NCBI RefSeq assembly: GCF_009017415.1
Contig: NC_092404.1
Location: 1,240,001-1,304,000 of the forward strand
Direction of reading: 5' to 3'
DNA length: 64,000 nt
DNA from: Aspergillus flavus
Lineage: Eukaryota > Ascomycota > Eurotiomycetes > Eurotiales > Aspergillaceae
The notes beneath the pieces are model-generated. The model worked only from the letters and a program-made list of their open reading frames with translations. It did not search any database and had not been told where the DNA came from. Below are positions 44,945-57,157 of the stretch, in pieces (position 1 is the first letter of the stretch; each line of letters opens with the position of its first letter). The translations under genes and the position numbers were made by a program.

Positions 44945-45447
44945 TATTGTTGTTCTTTTGGTGGTTTTATGGTTTTGTTGTTGTAGAGGTTGGAGGGCTG
45001 GGTTGGTTAGATAGTTTTTGCTTGTATGTTTTACTGGAGTTGCGTACCTAGGTCGTGATGTTGGTTTAATTCATTTATATATCTTAGAGAAAGTAGGGTG
45101 GTGGGTAGAAAGTTCTGTAGTTTTATATGATTCTAATGATGGATGTCCGTTGATGATGTTGATGTTGTTGTGGAACTGACCAATCACGGTTTGCGCTGAG
45201 ATAAATCTACCCACGGCACCACCGAATCTACGACATACAAACCACTAGGTCTTAGTACATTCTAATCCATTAAAGATACGAGTAAGACTTGCAGCTTGTC
45301 ATTTTAGAGAAGAGAAAAATGTATTGACGATCAGTCCTTGCAATATGGCGTCGGCTGTATCGCAAAAGTGGGTATCCTTGATCTACATGTATATTATAGC
45401 GTGTTCAACCGTCCACTCGTTTAGTCGTTCCTCCCGTCAAAATCCCA
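44945..45447. other. intergenic, MGMT promoter and transporter 3' end
   Basis: AT-rich; nothing coding seen. Confidence 0.55.
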
Positions 45448-47407
45448 TCACGACGCACTCGAAGCATGCTCCTCATGCGCATCGGTCGGCTTTCCCATCT
45501 CCGGATCCACCGCGCTGTTCTTGCGGTTGGCGGTTTCAATGTACCCCGGGTTTTCCGCCTTGAGACGGGCGAAAGTGCGCTCGGCATCCCACACCCACGG
45601 CGTCTCGGCAGCAAACAGCAGGTCCATGTCCTCCAGCGTCCGCTGGTTACTCTCGGGATACAGAGCCCATACCATCGGAATAGTGATGACGTTGCTGGCC
45701 GCGAAAACATACAGCGTCTTTTCGCCGATCGCCTCGAACATCACCGGACACAACAGAGTCTAGCCAATCAGTCAGCGAACTTCTCAGACAGCCTACAGGA
45801 CACTTCTTACCAGCCAGCCGTTCCCAATACTCCATCCCACAACACCCCAGGCGTTTCCTTTTGCGCGGACCGCCAACGGATAGATCTCAGCAGGATAAAT
45901 CCAGGGTACTACTAACGTTAGTAGAGCCAGCAAAAGTAATGGAAGCATCCTACGTACCGGTCAACCAGGTAGCTCCAAAGACAGATGTAAAAATAAAGAC
46001 CATCGACGCTGCGGCAGCACCAAATGAGTTCGCGCGAGAGATATTTCCATCCGCTCGGGCATCGATGGCAAGTCGGGAGAAGCCTCCGGCCAGGAACATG
46101 GCGATACCCTGCGCAATGGATCCCCAGTACAAAGTCCACCTACGACCAATCCGATCGAGCGTAAAGACACAGACAAGGGTCGCAAACTATTCCTGTCAGT
46201 CATGTCATTGTAGCGGTGTTCTGGCTGTCCTACCATATAGAAGACATTATTCAACCCGCTGATCCATTGGCTCTTCATCGAGTCGAATCCAGCAATGCTA
46301 AAGATAGTTGGCGCATCTAACCTCGTCAGTGGTGCGCTTGTGGGGATTTCAAGTAGACATACAAACAGTGACACCGGCAATGCCGACCCATTCCTGCATG
46401 ATCTGCAGCCAGATCACCAGTTGCACACGTCGCCCGAGATGTAGCTTGCCTGTTTTGTAGCCGAAAAGCATCGCCAAGTAAGACGTGCTATGGTTCATGC
46501 TTTTCTCCATCTCTGCCACGTTTTGGATGTCCCGGAACTCGGCTTCGGCGCGAACTGCATCTTCATCACTGCTTCCACGGAGCCGACCAAGAATGTAGCG
46601 CGCTTCTTGCTCGCGACCGACTTTGACCAACCATCGCGGAGACTCTGGGAAAAACCAAACGACGACGAACAGGAGGACTAAAAAGATAATCTGGAAGGCG
46701 ATCGGGAATCGCCAGCGGAATGGAGACCTTCCGCCATCGATGAACGACAATCCACTAGAACCTATTAGACAAGTCTAGATACTTGGATGATTAAGACCTA
46801 CAATTCCAGCCAATAAGCCAGGACGACACCGAAGATATTCAGAGTAAACTCGATTGCAATGAATTGTCCTCGGGATGTGTGCTCGGCAGTCTCTGTCGCC
46901 CAGACCGGGACAATTGCGTTCAGAATACCAGTGCCAATTCCATTGATGAAGCGCGCTGAGTAGTTGTTAGCCTATGGGGCCTGAGAGGTGTTCACCCGTA
47001 ATGGACTCACAGCAAATCATCCAGTTGTGGTTTTGTGCGGAACACTGCAATGCAGCACCAAGAATAGCCCAGAGAGCGCCTGCTGCAATGGTCTTGATCC
47101 GGCCAATACGGTCTCCAATCCAGCCACCAAGGAGTGCGCCGAACAATGTCCCCAGATAATAGACTGACACGATCCCACCTTGAAGCAGACTGTCTGTCAC
47201 AACTGGGGTGAGGTAGCCATCCTTCATCTCGGTGTAGCCGAACCCCATGAGGTCGATGTAGTCTTTGGAGTTGTTGACTCCTGCCATCATGCCCTGGTCG
47301 TAGCCGAAGAAAAGAATCGACAACGCCGCAACACTGTTGATGCCAATGAGAAGCTTGCGCTTCTCCAATCTGTGGACGACATTCCACTTGGGTATCTGAT
47401 CACACAT
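45448..47407 (-). CDS. MFS sugar transporter (sugar porter family), 554 aa
   Basis: Seven exons on the minus strand: 47407-47011, 46955-46802, 46754-46363, 46316-46234, 46186-45958, 45908-45811, 45759-45448, all in phase. Sugar-porter signatures are FFGYDQGMMAGV, GGWIGDRIGRIKT, RFINGIGTGILNAIVPVWAT with ETA after it, PESPRWLVKVGREQEA, GRRWTLYWGSIAQG and VPWIYPAEIYPLAVRAKGNA; twelve helices are evident. The C-terminus is hydrophilic. Members carry hexoses, pentoses, polyols or related compounds across the plasma membrane; the substrate here is unknown. Exon borders required using TTCTAG and GTTAGTAG acceptors rather than nearer AGs that would give stops. Confidence 0.92.
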
Positions 47408-48633
47408 GGCGAGAACACAATCTTTCGAGAATTAATTGCGAATGACAACTCAATATCCCAACAAAGGGTGTACTTCGGGACCCTCCACGTCTCGCTCAAA
47501 TACCTTGACGAAAAGAATAGCGAGACAAATGGTACCGGTAGAGGCTTTCCACAGACATCTGTGGGGTGATACGAGGTCTATATAAGGGCTTGCCGAAAAA
47601 CTGCAATCGGCCGATGGCCGACGGCTATTTTGTCCTGCATATTGATCGGCCAGGCCATGGGATGACAATCGAGGCCATTTTGAATCGAATTAGGTTACAT
47701 TCCGTGTGGGAGAAACCTAGAAGACTGGGTTGGAGACATAGCACATGCAAGGTAGTTGATTTTCTCCACCGAGATAGACGATGTTACTCGCCAAACGGCC
47801 CCGCAAGAGAAAAAAATCTGGAGATAGCAAAGGCCGGATTTGGCTCCAGACCGGGAAGATACGAATCAAACTCGGTAATCCGGACGGCGGGAAAGACGAT
47901 GCCATTGATTATTTGGACCGGCTTCCTTAACCGGGAAGAGAACCCGGGAAAATTTGACCACAATTCATCTTCACAGGAAACCGACTTTTGCATCAGAGAA
48001 AGATTTAGCCTGAGAGCGCTAGCCGAGGACGCGCTCGACCAGGTTATTGCGTCACTTGGTGAAGATCGCCTTTCGAAAAAAAACCCGGTCCAGGGACGGT
48101 GTCATAACGTGAGCACCAACCCGGGACGGTGGAAGGATCCAGTATGGGCGTGAAGATTGACGAATACAGGCGTTGGCCAGTGCCATTCCTCCATTGCGGG
48201 GATTCTGGGGATCTTTTGGGTGGGGAAATTCAAGGAGAAAATGGAAAAGTTGTTCGGGACTTCCCCGACAATGAGCAGGTGACCCGGAACACCTGATTCC
48301 CTGGTGAATTTATCCTTTTTTTCCAATTCTTGTCTTTCTACAATACCTTATGTGTAAAGCTACATACATTGAGGCCATGAGCCGGTCGGACGTTGATCTA
48401 CCTCCGACATGTCAAGTACATCCTCATCTCACTTCTCTCTCTCACTTATTCGAGATTACCCAAACGCGATTCAATTGAAAATATAGTTCCCTAGTCTTCG
48501 ATGTATATGAACATGTGTACCAGCCAAACGAGACCGAAGCGACGGGTTGCGCTCCAATCAACCTCATCGTTCGTTGCTTTCCACAGTGAAATAACAACCC
48601 ATCTAATGATCTATCCCCTTACTTGTCGGAGTT
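47408..48633. other. 1.2-kb intergenic region
   Basis: Upstream region of the transporter and 3' side of the GrpB-like gene. A plus-strand frame at 47566-48153 is open for 195 codons but lacks any recognisable family, splice logic or coding composition. GGCCGATGGCCGA at 47609-47621 resembles a Zn2Cys6-type CGG site. Confidence 0.5.
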
Positions 48634-49245
48634 TTACTCATTCAGGTACCCGTGCTCCTTGAAAGCTTTCTGGAGGATTTCATGGATCACAGATTGCTTG
48701 CGGTCGGAATACTCGTTCACGGTCTCCCCCGCCAATCGACTAGCGGCAGCGGCCTGCCGTTTGGTATCGACATACCTTTGGCGATCGTCCTCATGGTTGC
48801 GCAACCAGTCACGGAACAGTCGATGACGAACGTGTTCCGCGCTGTTCGGACCAAATACATGGATATTCGCGTATGGTTCGTTGAAACCGAAGAGGCGATG
48901 CTCATACCAGCCAGGCTCGCGAAGCAAGAACTGAAAACCCGCAGCCTCAAGGGCTGGCACGTAGGAGTCTTCCGCCGTGGGGTCAGCTACGAGTACGTCA
49001 ACATCGATGACCGCTTTGGCTGGTAACCCTGGTACACTGGTTGACCCAACGTGCTCGATTGAGAGAAGTCGATTACCAAGGGCATCGGCAATCCGGCGTG
49101 CAATAATCGCAAACGACTCCGGCCATGTTGGATCCGGCTCCACGATCTCAATCAACTTTTGCGGCCGGGTTGAGATGATTTCGACAGCGCCCGGCATCTG
49201 AAACTCTGTAATCTCACTTTTGGATGGCATCCTGGTAGCGAGCAA
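48634..49245 (-). CDS. GrpB/UPF0157 family nucleotidyltransferase-fold protein, 203 aa
   Basis: Intronless. Core pattern: EIVEPDPTWPESFAIIARRI, SIEHVGSTSVPGLPAKAVID and VDVLV (the GS motif and Asp pair of the fold), then EPGWYEHRLFGF, NIHVFGPNSAEHVRHRLFRD and YSDRKQSVIHEIL. GrpB proteins are widespread in bacteria and present in many fungi; their substrate is not well defined. The first residues (MLATRM) may be extra, with ATG at 49230 as an alternative start. The absence of introns and the bacterial distribution of the family allow an old horizontal transfer, but this was not tested. Confidence 0.9.
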   Translation of the reverse strand: MLATRMPSKSEITEFQMPGAVEIISTRPQKLIEIVEPDPTWPESFAIIARRIADALGNRLLSIEHVGSTSVPGLPAKAVIDVDVLVADPTAEDSYVPALEAAGFQFLLREPGWYEHRLFGFNEPYANIHVFGPNSAEHVRHRLFRDWLRNHEDDRQRYVDTKRQAAAASRLAGETVNEYSDRKQSVIHEILQKAFKEHGYLNE

Positions 49246-50613
49246 GGTCTTATGGTAATATAACTTCTACCGATGGTGTTGCAGCTAGATCATGCCTCCA
49301 GTGATCTTGAGGACAGTTTTGCGCAGGATCGCATAAGCTGGATGACTCAGACCAAGATCAATAACTACCCCAACGACTCGTATTAGGCACCCAATAACTG
49401 GGGTGCGGCTAGTAACAATAAGGTATAGTCATTTCCCTGGATTCTTATAGGACAAGGAACTTCCATATCGGACCATGCCGTCTCCGTATACTGGTCATCA
49501 GCGATTCGATATCATGAACTTATATGCTTCTGGCACACCTTTTGGCTTGTTTCCCGCCATCCCAGTCGCATTGAGCGATCGAGACTCTCATATCTACTTA
49601 AGTTAGTAGATGTTCGAATTTGGCTGCACAAAAACTTGACCTTCCAGCTGTGAAGCTTTCACTCAAAACAACACCCTTGTGTCCATGTATTCATAAGTGG
49701 ACATTGTACTATTGAAAAAGTCATTCATACCCAACAACCCCAACCAACGTGGCGATCAGAAAAACTATCAAAACGCCCCTGCATAGTTAGTATCACAAAT
49801 GGCATCTTGGGGTTAGAAGCATCAAAAGGTCTTGTTGTCGGGGAACAGCGAGAGAGACATACTTCGATTACGTTATTTACTACGCAGGTGACTTGGGCCT
49901 CACTGGAAGATGCCGACGATAACCTTGGAGGTGTATTACTGATTCCACGTTACCCGCGGAGAACACGCGACATCCTATACGTCCATTTTTGCCTTTTTCT
50001 AAGTTGATAATTCATACCCAAAGAAAGGCCAACATTGCCAGGCGCGAGGGATCTTCACTGAATCTGCATGGGGCTGTTAGTCATCGTAAGTCAAGTGTCG
50101 CTTTCCCTTTTGGGCGGTTTATGAGGTATTTATGGTTCACCGGCCCGCTGACAAAGCGTAGCATATTGTCTTGAATTCTCCGTACACCACCGTATCGGAC
50201 CTAGATAGAAGGTCTGGAATGCCTGGCGAGGGTCACCAGGGGAAAATCCAAGAGCCCAATGACCTCATGCCCGTTTGAACTATAGACATCCACATATACG
50301 GCGTATGTGCCATACCACTGGGTCGGCAATATGGCAAAGGTTAGCCGAATTGACCCGAAGATCACTGGCCTGGATAATTACATACGCGGCGGAATACCGT
50401 ATCAATACCGGCCCGCCAGCTTCTGCTGGCAAAACCTCAAGAAAGCTTCTTGTCCCAACATCCTTTTTCCCTATACTATACCCTTCTTCCTTCTACCACC
50501 TGCAATTGCTGCCTCCCCTTTCCTCTCCACCTACTTTAATTGGAGGATTGGCTGTCCATTATACTCTCTATCTTTGGTGTTTTTTTCTTCTTTAATTCCC
50601 CATCCTTTTCGCC
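49246..50613. other. 1.4-kb gene-free region
   Basis: No ORF of coding quality. The last 100 bases are a CT-rich leader before the dihydrolipoamide dehydrogenase start. Confidence 0.55.
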
Positions 50614-52382
50614 ATGTTCCGGACTCTCTTGCCGCGGGCTGCACCGCGGGCTGCCCTCCGCACTGCTCGCCCTCAGTCTGTCCCTTCTAACTTCGTCGCT
50701 GCTCCTACCCTCTCCTTCTTCTCGAAACGTGGCTACGCCTCCGAATCTGGTATGTGGCCGAGCTTTTCCCCTGCGATAGAACGGCCAGGGACAGGCCCTG
50801 CGCTTCCGAAAACCGCTGAGATAGGTTACTGATGGGCGTTGGGATAGGTGAACATGACCTTGTTATCATCGGTGGTGGTGTCGCTGGATACGTTGCTGCT
50901 ATCAAGGCCGGTCAAGAGGGCTTGAAGGTGCGCTCAAACTCTCGGTGTGCCTCAATCGGAGATTTTTTGCTAACCACGGAGATCGCCGACAGACTGTCTG
51001 TATCGAGAAGCGTGGCCGTCTTGGAGGCACCTGCTTGAACGTCGGCTGTATCCCCTCGAAATCTCTCTTGAACAACTCCCACCTTTACCACCAGATCCTC
51101 CACGACACGAAAAAGCGCGGTATTGAGGTCGGTGATGTCAAGCTGAACCTCGAGCAGATGATGAAGGCCAAGGACACTTCCGTCGAGGGTCTGACGAAGG
51201 GTATTGAGTTCTTGCTCAAGAAGAACGGTGTCGACTACGTCAAGGGTACTGGTGCTCTTGTTGATCCTAACACTGTCAAGGTGAACCTGCTCGAGGGTGG
51301 TGAACAGACCCTTCGCGGAAAGAACATCCTTATCGCCACCGGTAGCGAGGCCACCCCTTTCCCCGGCTTGAACATCGACGAGAAGCGCATCATCACTAGC
51401 ACCGGTGCTCTTTCGCTACAGGAAGTTCCCAAGAAGATGGTTGTCATTGGTGGTGGTATCATCGGTTTGGAGATGGTATGATTGCGATTTTTGCGACGTC
51501 AGAGGTTTGAGACATCAATCTCCATACTAACGTTGGTCACAGGCTTCCGTTTGGTCTCGTCTCGGTGCTGAAGTTACCGTTGTTGAGTTCTTGAACCAGA
51601 TCGGTGGACCTGGTATGGATGCAGAGATTGCCAAGCAGGCTCAGAAGATCCTGTCGAAGCAGGGTATCAAGTTCAAGACTGGCACCAAGGTCACCAAGGG
51701 TGATGACAGTGGCGCTTCTGTTTCTATTAGCGTCGAGTCTGCCAAGGGCGGCAAGGAGGAGACCCTGGACGCTGACGTTGTCCTGGTTGCCATCGGTCGC
51801 AGACCTTACACCGAGGGTCTTGGCTTGGAGAACGTTGGTATTGAGAAGGACGAGCGGGGCCGTCTGGTCATCGACCAGGAGTACCGCACTAAGGTTCCTC
51901 ACATCCGTGTCGTTGGTGACTGCACTTTTGGCCCCATGCTTGCCCACAAGGCTGAGGAGGAGGCTGTTGCTGCTGTTGAGTACATCACCAAGGGTTACGG
52001 TCACGTCAACTACGGCGTCATCCCCAGTGTCATGTACACTCACCCCGAAGTTGCCTGGGTTGGCCAGAACGAGGCCGAAGTCAAGGCCGCTGGCATCAAA
52101 TACCGCGTCGGTACTTTCCCCTTCAGCGCCAACTCCCGTGCCAAGACCAACCTCGACACTGAGGGTCAGGTCAAGTTCATCGCTGACGCTGAGACTGACC
52201 GTGTGCTCGGTGTTCACATCATTGGCCCCAACGCTGGTGAGATGGTTGGTGAGGCTACTCTGGCCGTTGAGTACGGTGCTTCTTGCGAGGACATCGCCCG
52301 GACGTGTCACGCTCACCCCACTCTCTCCGAAGCTTTCAAGGAGGCTGCCATGGCTACCTACTCCAAGGCCATCCACTTCTAA
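50614..52382 (+). CDS. lpd1: dihydrolipoamide dehydrogenase, mitochondrial (E3), 512 aa
   Basis: Exons 50614-50749, 50848-50927, 50993-51475, 51543-52382, in phase. The Arg/Ser/Ala-rich N-terminus ([20 protein letters not shown]) is a mitochondrial presequence. The FAD motif [16 protein letters not shown], the redox disulfide [14 protein letters not shown], the NAD motif [37 protein letters not shown] and the C-terminal HAHPTLSE (His-Glu base pair) are all present. It reoxidises dihydrolipoyl groups in pyruvate, 2-oxoglutarate and branched-chain dehydrogenases and glycine cleavage. Codon bias toward C-ending codons suggests high expression. Confidence 0.97.
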
Positions 52383-52737
52383 GTTCATGTTACCAATTCG
52401 CCATCTGTATCTTTTTTAGACTAGCTACGCTAGCAACCTGTAGCATTTGACTGATTATATTTCCTATGTTGGTTGTGTACTGAGACTTATGAATAAAGGA
52501 CATTATTCTTATCACAAAGAGTAACTCGACGGACGTCTCTGTCGCCAGGCGAGACCAGTATGTGGTTACTTGATCGTATTTCATGTGATGGCCCGGACCG
52601 GGCAACATTAAGAATAGATAGTTTCTAGCTGAATTTTCGCCAGCACGGCAGTGGGCCTGTCCTTTCATCAGGACATTGCTATGGAGTACTAGTTTCCAAC
52701 TACACCTAATTTTTAAGCAGACTCAAGGGTTTTCGCT
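52383..52737. other. convergent 3' region
   Basis: 3' ends of the E3 gene and the phosphomutase gene; nothing else seen. Confidence 0.6.
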
Positions 52738-55029
52738 CTATTCAGAGATCTGAAACACGTAGCCCGACGATGTAGGCATCTGTCTGCTATACGTCATAGA
52801 CGGCGCAAAGGGAACCACCCATTCCTTCAGAACAGCAAGGAAGGCATTGCAAACAGCATCCACGGCCTGTTCGCGAGACGCTCCACAGCTTTCAACATAC
52901 ACTTTCAAACAGTCAGTCACAGAATCCAAAGGGCCCGGGCTATGTATGCTACTTACACTTAACTTTAGGCTCCGTCCCCGAAGCCCGGAACGTGAACCGC
53001 ACATCCTGGTCCAACCAGAGAGTCAACATCTGGCTCGACTTATCAACAGGCAGCGTAGGTTTGTTGTTGGTCGTTCCGGAATCATAGCCCTCGGTCATGT
53101 CTCGCCAACGCAGAATCTTGAATGGTCCCAGTGTCTTCTCGGCTCTATAGGGTCCATTCCGGATAGCTCTGAACAAGGCCGTTGTTGTCTCCGGATTCGG
53201 GGACCGGAAGTAATTATTAAGGGTTTCATAGTGGCCATATTCATTGAAGAGCTGCTGTAGTTTCATGTAAGGGGTGAGTCCTTGCGATTGCCATTTGGCT
53301 TGTGCTGCTAGGAAGACCATCGCTGCTGTGATGCCGTCTTTGTCGTGGCAGACGGCTGGGAACATATAGCCTAGTGCTTCTTCGAATGCGTAAGGGACAT
53401 TGTAGCCCTCACCTTCAAGGCGTCGGGCGATGTTTCCCATCCATTTGAAGCCGGTGAGTGCCTCTTCGAATTGGATCCCCTTAGCTGTTGCCATTTTCTC
53501 GAGCATGCCTGTCGATACTGTGGAGTTTAGAACCGCGATGCGTTTGCCGTCCTTTCTGTTCTCCAAGGAGTCAAACAGGTGCGATGCAAGTAAGACTCCG
53601 ATATGGTTGCCTGTGAATGAAAACCATGATCCGCTGGATGTTTGGTCAGATCATCGGTGGTATTCAATGATATCGGAGTGCAACACGTACTCAACTTTCT
53701 CGGCGGCAGCAAAGCGATCCGCGTCTGGATCATGGGCAATAATCAAGGTTTTGCCTTCCCTATCGGCGGTCTGCATGGCTAGATCCAAGGCTCCAGCTTC
53801 TTCGGGGTTGGGGAACGATACTGTCGGGAAATCCGGGTTGGGCTCTACTTGTTCCGGCACAGGCGTGAATTCGGTTATGCCCACAGACTGGCAGAGGTCG
53901 GGGAAAACAAGGCCTCCAACTCCGTGCAGGGGCGTATAGACAAAAGGTCTTGGTTGTTTCCAGTCAGACACAGTTGAGTTCTATATGAGTGATTAGCGCA
54001 GTGGGAAGCAAAGTGGATGTTCACTTACTGCGTAATCCCAAACTGTCTTTGTATAGTGAGGCAAGATGGTCTTGTATGCATCGGCGTGTAAATATTCGCA
54101 TGCCTGGAGATCTTTCCAGGCGCCAGACCATGGTGCCAGGTTTTCTTCAATCGACTGGGCTATCTCTACATCAATGGGGGTGTTGATCTGGGCGCCGTTC
54201 TTGAAGTAGCTGGGAACATGTTAGTGATAACTAATGGAACAGGTGAGCAAGGTGAACGAACACTTTGTAGCCTATACCAAAGGATATTAGTAGGTCAATG
54301 TATCAGACTTGCGTGGTCAATGCTTACCATTGTCTTGTGCCGGGTTCTACTGGAGAGTTAGTTTTTATTTTCATTTTCTGCTTTTTGGAGCCTGGAAAAC
54401 CTACATGGCTTGCAGTGATCATAATACCAGCAGCAGCTTTCAAATGAGTTACTCCAAACGGCACAGATGGAGTCACAGAGGGTTCAGAATAGAACCAAAC
54501 CGGGATCTGCTGTGAGATGAAGGCATTCGCAGCCAAAGCTGCAAACTTGGCCGAGTTATGACGAGCATCATGACCAATAACCACTCCGCCCGAAGCACTG
54601 TCCGGATGCTTATCCTTCAAGTACTTGGCCAGGCCTTGCGACGCCTGGATGACGGTCAACGAGTTCATGCAGGAGAACCCTGCCGCCATCCGGCCGCGAA
54701 GGCCTGCAGTCCCAAATTGAATTCCTATTGTTTACAGTTAACCTGAACCGCTCGGTACAATAAACATATTTATGACATGTCACACACGTTTCTGAAGCCG
54801 TTGCTCAAGATCTGCGACAGCTCCGGAATCCCGAAGCTGTTGGATCTCGGCGCGGGTGGTGGGGTCCTGCGACGTTAGAATGGACCTGAAGCTTTCGGTG
54901 TCGGATATATAAATATCAACGTCTACGTACTTGGTCCCACTCCAGCCATTTTTGAATCAGCGGAGAAAGCGAGTCCTACATCTGTTAGAAATACAATATA
55001 TTCGGTAGGAAGGGAGTCACCACCATCAT
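52738..55029 (-). CDS. alpha-D-phosphohexomutase (phosphoglucomutase/phosphoribomutase, PGM2/PRM15-like), 597 aa
   Basis: Ten exons on the minus strand: 55029-55021, 54975-54931, 54866-54788, 54724-54405, 54346-54328, 54271-54262, 54209-54029, 53980-53691, 53633-52957, 52901-52738; all phases fit. IQFGTAGLRGRMAAGFSCMN starts the core. The catalytic serine loop TASHNP is split by an intron between His and Asn. DPDADRF binds metal, TGNHIG follows, and RASGTEPKVK binds the substrate phosphate. The start MMVDSLSPLIQKWLEWD and GTAGLRG form match the human PGM2 and yeast Prm15 branch, which prefers pentose phosphates. Exons 5 and 6 are only 19 and 10 nt. The specific sugar is an inference. Confidence 0.93.
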
Positions 55030-55399
55030 CGACAAGGAAAGATGATCATAAGATCTATTCTAAAAGAGGTAGTAGAAGTAGCAGCACCGAATAAGAGAGG
55101 AGGATGCGGAAATGGAGGAATGTAAGTGGACTGATTTAAAAAAGGATGGGGTGACGATCGACGCCGCGTTTCCAATTTCTCGATAAGTCCACCGCTTCCA
55201 CCCGCTCCTTCTAACTAGACCCTCTCTGCTGCTGCAACCTTCCACCACTACTTTCCACTCCTTCCGATCCCTTGCTACCCTTTCCCCTTCTTTTTCTTCT
55301 TGTCTTTCTTTCTTCCTCACCGACGCAGGCCGTACGATGTTGACCCGAACCGCTTTACTCTACCGCGACTGAGCTGGATACGATCGTTCTCTACATACC
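55030..55399. promoter_or_regulatory. divergent promoter region (phosphomutase / desaturase)
   Basis: 370 bases with a CT-rich leader on the plus-strand side (55200-55320); no specific site recognised. Confidence 0.5.
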
Positions 55400-57157
55400 A
55401 TGGCCGATACTCTTAAAGCTGCCGCAACACCAACTCCCCCGTCGAGGAAGGATACGATCCTGTCACGGCGTTGGATCGAAGGTCAGATCGCTGAAGGCAA
55501 GCATGTTATAGTCTATGACGACCGGGTATTGAGGGTCGATGCATGGATCAAATTCCACCCGGGTGGTGACAAGTCGATTAAGCATATGGTGGGAAAAGAT
55601 GCGACGGATGAGATCAATGCGTACGTGCTTCGGACATCCGGAGAATGCCGGTTGCGATATGCTGGAAAGCCTTCCTGGGTCACTGACAGTCTCTCATACA
55701 GTTTACATTCGAAGGAAGCGCGCCAGCGGATGTTGGCCTTCCAGATCGGACGCATCCAGGGTCCGTGGTTAAACTTCCTCCCACCGATTCAAGGCGGGAA
55801 GTTCCGCCCATATACCGAGGCAACTTGCACATCAGATGAAGACACTTCTGGTCAGGACTTGTCTACACCGCCGTCTCCGATCTTCGACTCAGTCGACGCT
55901 AAGTCCGGCCTCCGCCGGCGAAAGTCTGTTTCCTCGGATACGTCCGTTTCCTCAGCTACCTCAGAGTGTGAGCCAAAGCCGTTCTTTCTCGACGCTCGAA
56001 CCCAGGAAGAGATCGTCCTTGATGTTACCAAATACCCGTCTTTGGATACGGAGAGCCAGGAGAGTATCAAGAAGAAGTACCGTGCATTAGATCAGAGGAT
56101 TCGCGATGAAGGCCTATACAACTGCAACTATTTCTCTTACTTCATCGAATGCTGCCGCTATACGCTTTTTGCGGCCCTGTCTTACATATTCCTCCGATCG
56201 GGCTGGTATGCAACGTCGGGATTCTTTTTGGGATGCTTCTGGCACCAGCTCGTCTTTACAGCTCATGATTCAGGTCATATGGGCATTACCCATCACTTCC
56301 ACGTGGACAGTGTAATTGGTATCATCATCGCCGACTATCTTGGAGGGTTAAGCCTGGGCTGGTGGAAGCGCAACCACAATGTCCACCATATTGTGACGAA
56401 TGCACCTGAACATGACCCCGATATCGAACACATGCCCTTCTTTGCCATTTCGCACCGTTTCCTTACCAGTCTCCGCAGCACTTACTATGAACGTATTATG
56501 ACATTTGATGCTTTTGCGAACTTCATGCTGCGCTATCAAAACTATCTTTACTATCCGATTCTCTTGTTTGGCCGCTTTAACCTGTATCGCCTGAGCTGGG
56601 AATATCTGCTGTGCGGTCAAGCGCCGAAGAAAGGCCCTGCTTGGTGGCACCGGTGGTTCGAGATGGCTGGCCAAGTCTTCTTCTGGTATTGGTTTGGGTA
56701 CGCAGTGGTGTACCGTAGCATCCCCGACTGGAGTAGCCGTCTGATTTTCATTTTAATCTCGCACATGGTTACCGCCCCGTTACACGTGCAGATCACGCTC
56801 TCCCATTTTGCCATGTCGACGGCCGACTTGGGTGTCAACGAGTCCTTTCCCCAGAAGATGCTTCGCACAACCATGGATGTCGACTGCCCAACCTGGCTCG
56901 ACTTCTTCCACGGAGGTCTACAGTTCCAGGCCATTCACCACCTGTACCCTCGCATTCCACGCCACAACCTGCGTCGTACCCAAAAGTTGGTTATGGAATT
57001 CTGCCGCGACACTGGCATCCCGTATGCCGTCTTCACCTTCTACGATGGCAACAAAGAGGTTATCGGAAAACTTGGTGATGTCGCGAAGCAGGTCCGTATC
57101 CTTGACAAATGCCGGAAGTCGTGCGCCCAGCAGGGCGTCTTCTCAGACCACCACTAG
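55400..57157 (+). CDS. delta-8 sphingolipid desaturase (cytochrome b5 fusion), 585 aa
   Basis: Intronless. The N-terminal cytochrome b5 domain has the heme motif HPGG (in AWIKFHPGGDKSIKHMVGKD, residues about 48-67). A variable Ser-rich linker (about 130-200) leads to the membrane desaturase domain. Its three histidine boxes are HDSGH (in FTAHDSGHMGITHHF), HNVHH and QAIHH, the last with Gln in place of the first His as in front-end desaturases. The architecture and length match fungal delta-8 long-chain-base desaturases used for glucosylceramide synthesis in the ER. Delta-6 fatty-acid type activity is the main alternative. Confidence 0.9.
   Translation: MADTLKAAATPTPPSRKDTILSRRWIEGQIAEGKHVIVYDDRVLRVDAWIKFHPGGDKSIKHMVGKDATDEINAYVLRTSGECRLRYAGKPSWVTDSLSYSLHSKEARQRMLAFQIGRIQGPWLNFLPPIQGGKFRPYTEATCTSDEDTSGQDLSTPPSPIFDSVDAKSGLRRRKSVSSDTSVSSATSECEPKPFFLDARTQEEIVLDVTKYPSLDTESQESIKKKYRALDQRIRDEGLYNCNYFSYFIECCRYTLFAALSYIFLRSGWYATSGFFLGCFWHQLVFTAHDSGHMGITHHFHVDSVIGIIIADYLGGLSLGWWKRNHNVHHIVTNAPEHDPDIEHMPFFAISHRFLTSLRSTYYERIMTFDAFANFMLRYQNYLYYPILLFGRFNLYRLSWEYLLCGQAPKKGPAWWHRWFEMAGQVFFWYWFGYAVVYRSIPDWSSRLIFILISHMVTAPLHVQITLSHFAMSTADLGVNESFPQKMLRTTMDVDCPTWLDFFHGGLQFQAIHHLYPRIPRHNLRRTQKLVMEFCRDTGIPYAVFTFYDGNKEVIGKLGDVAKQVRILDKCRKSCAQQGVFSDHH

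Noticed and set aside
47566..48153. 195-codon open frame on the plus strand between the sugar transporter and the GrpB-like gene
   Set aside because: No family resemblance, no splice signals and uneven composition; likely a chance open frame in GC-richer intergenic sequence.
51537..52388. 283-codon minus-strand frame over the dihydrolipoamide dehydrogenase gene
   Set aside because: Shadow of strongly biased C-ending codons in the real gene.
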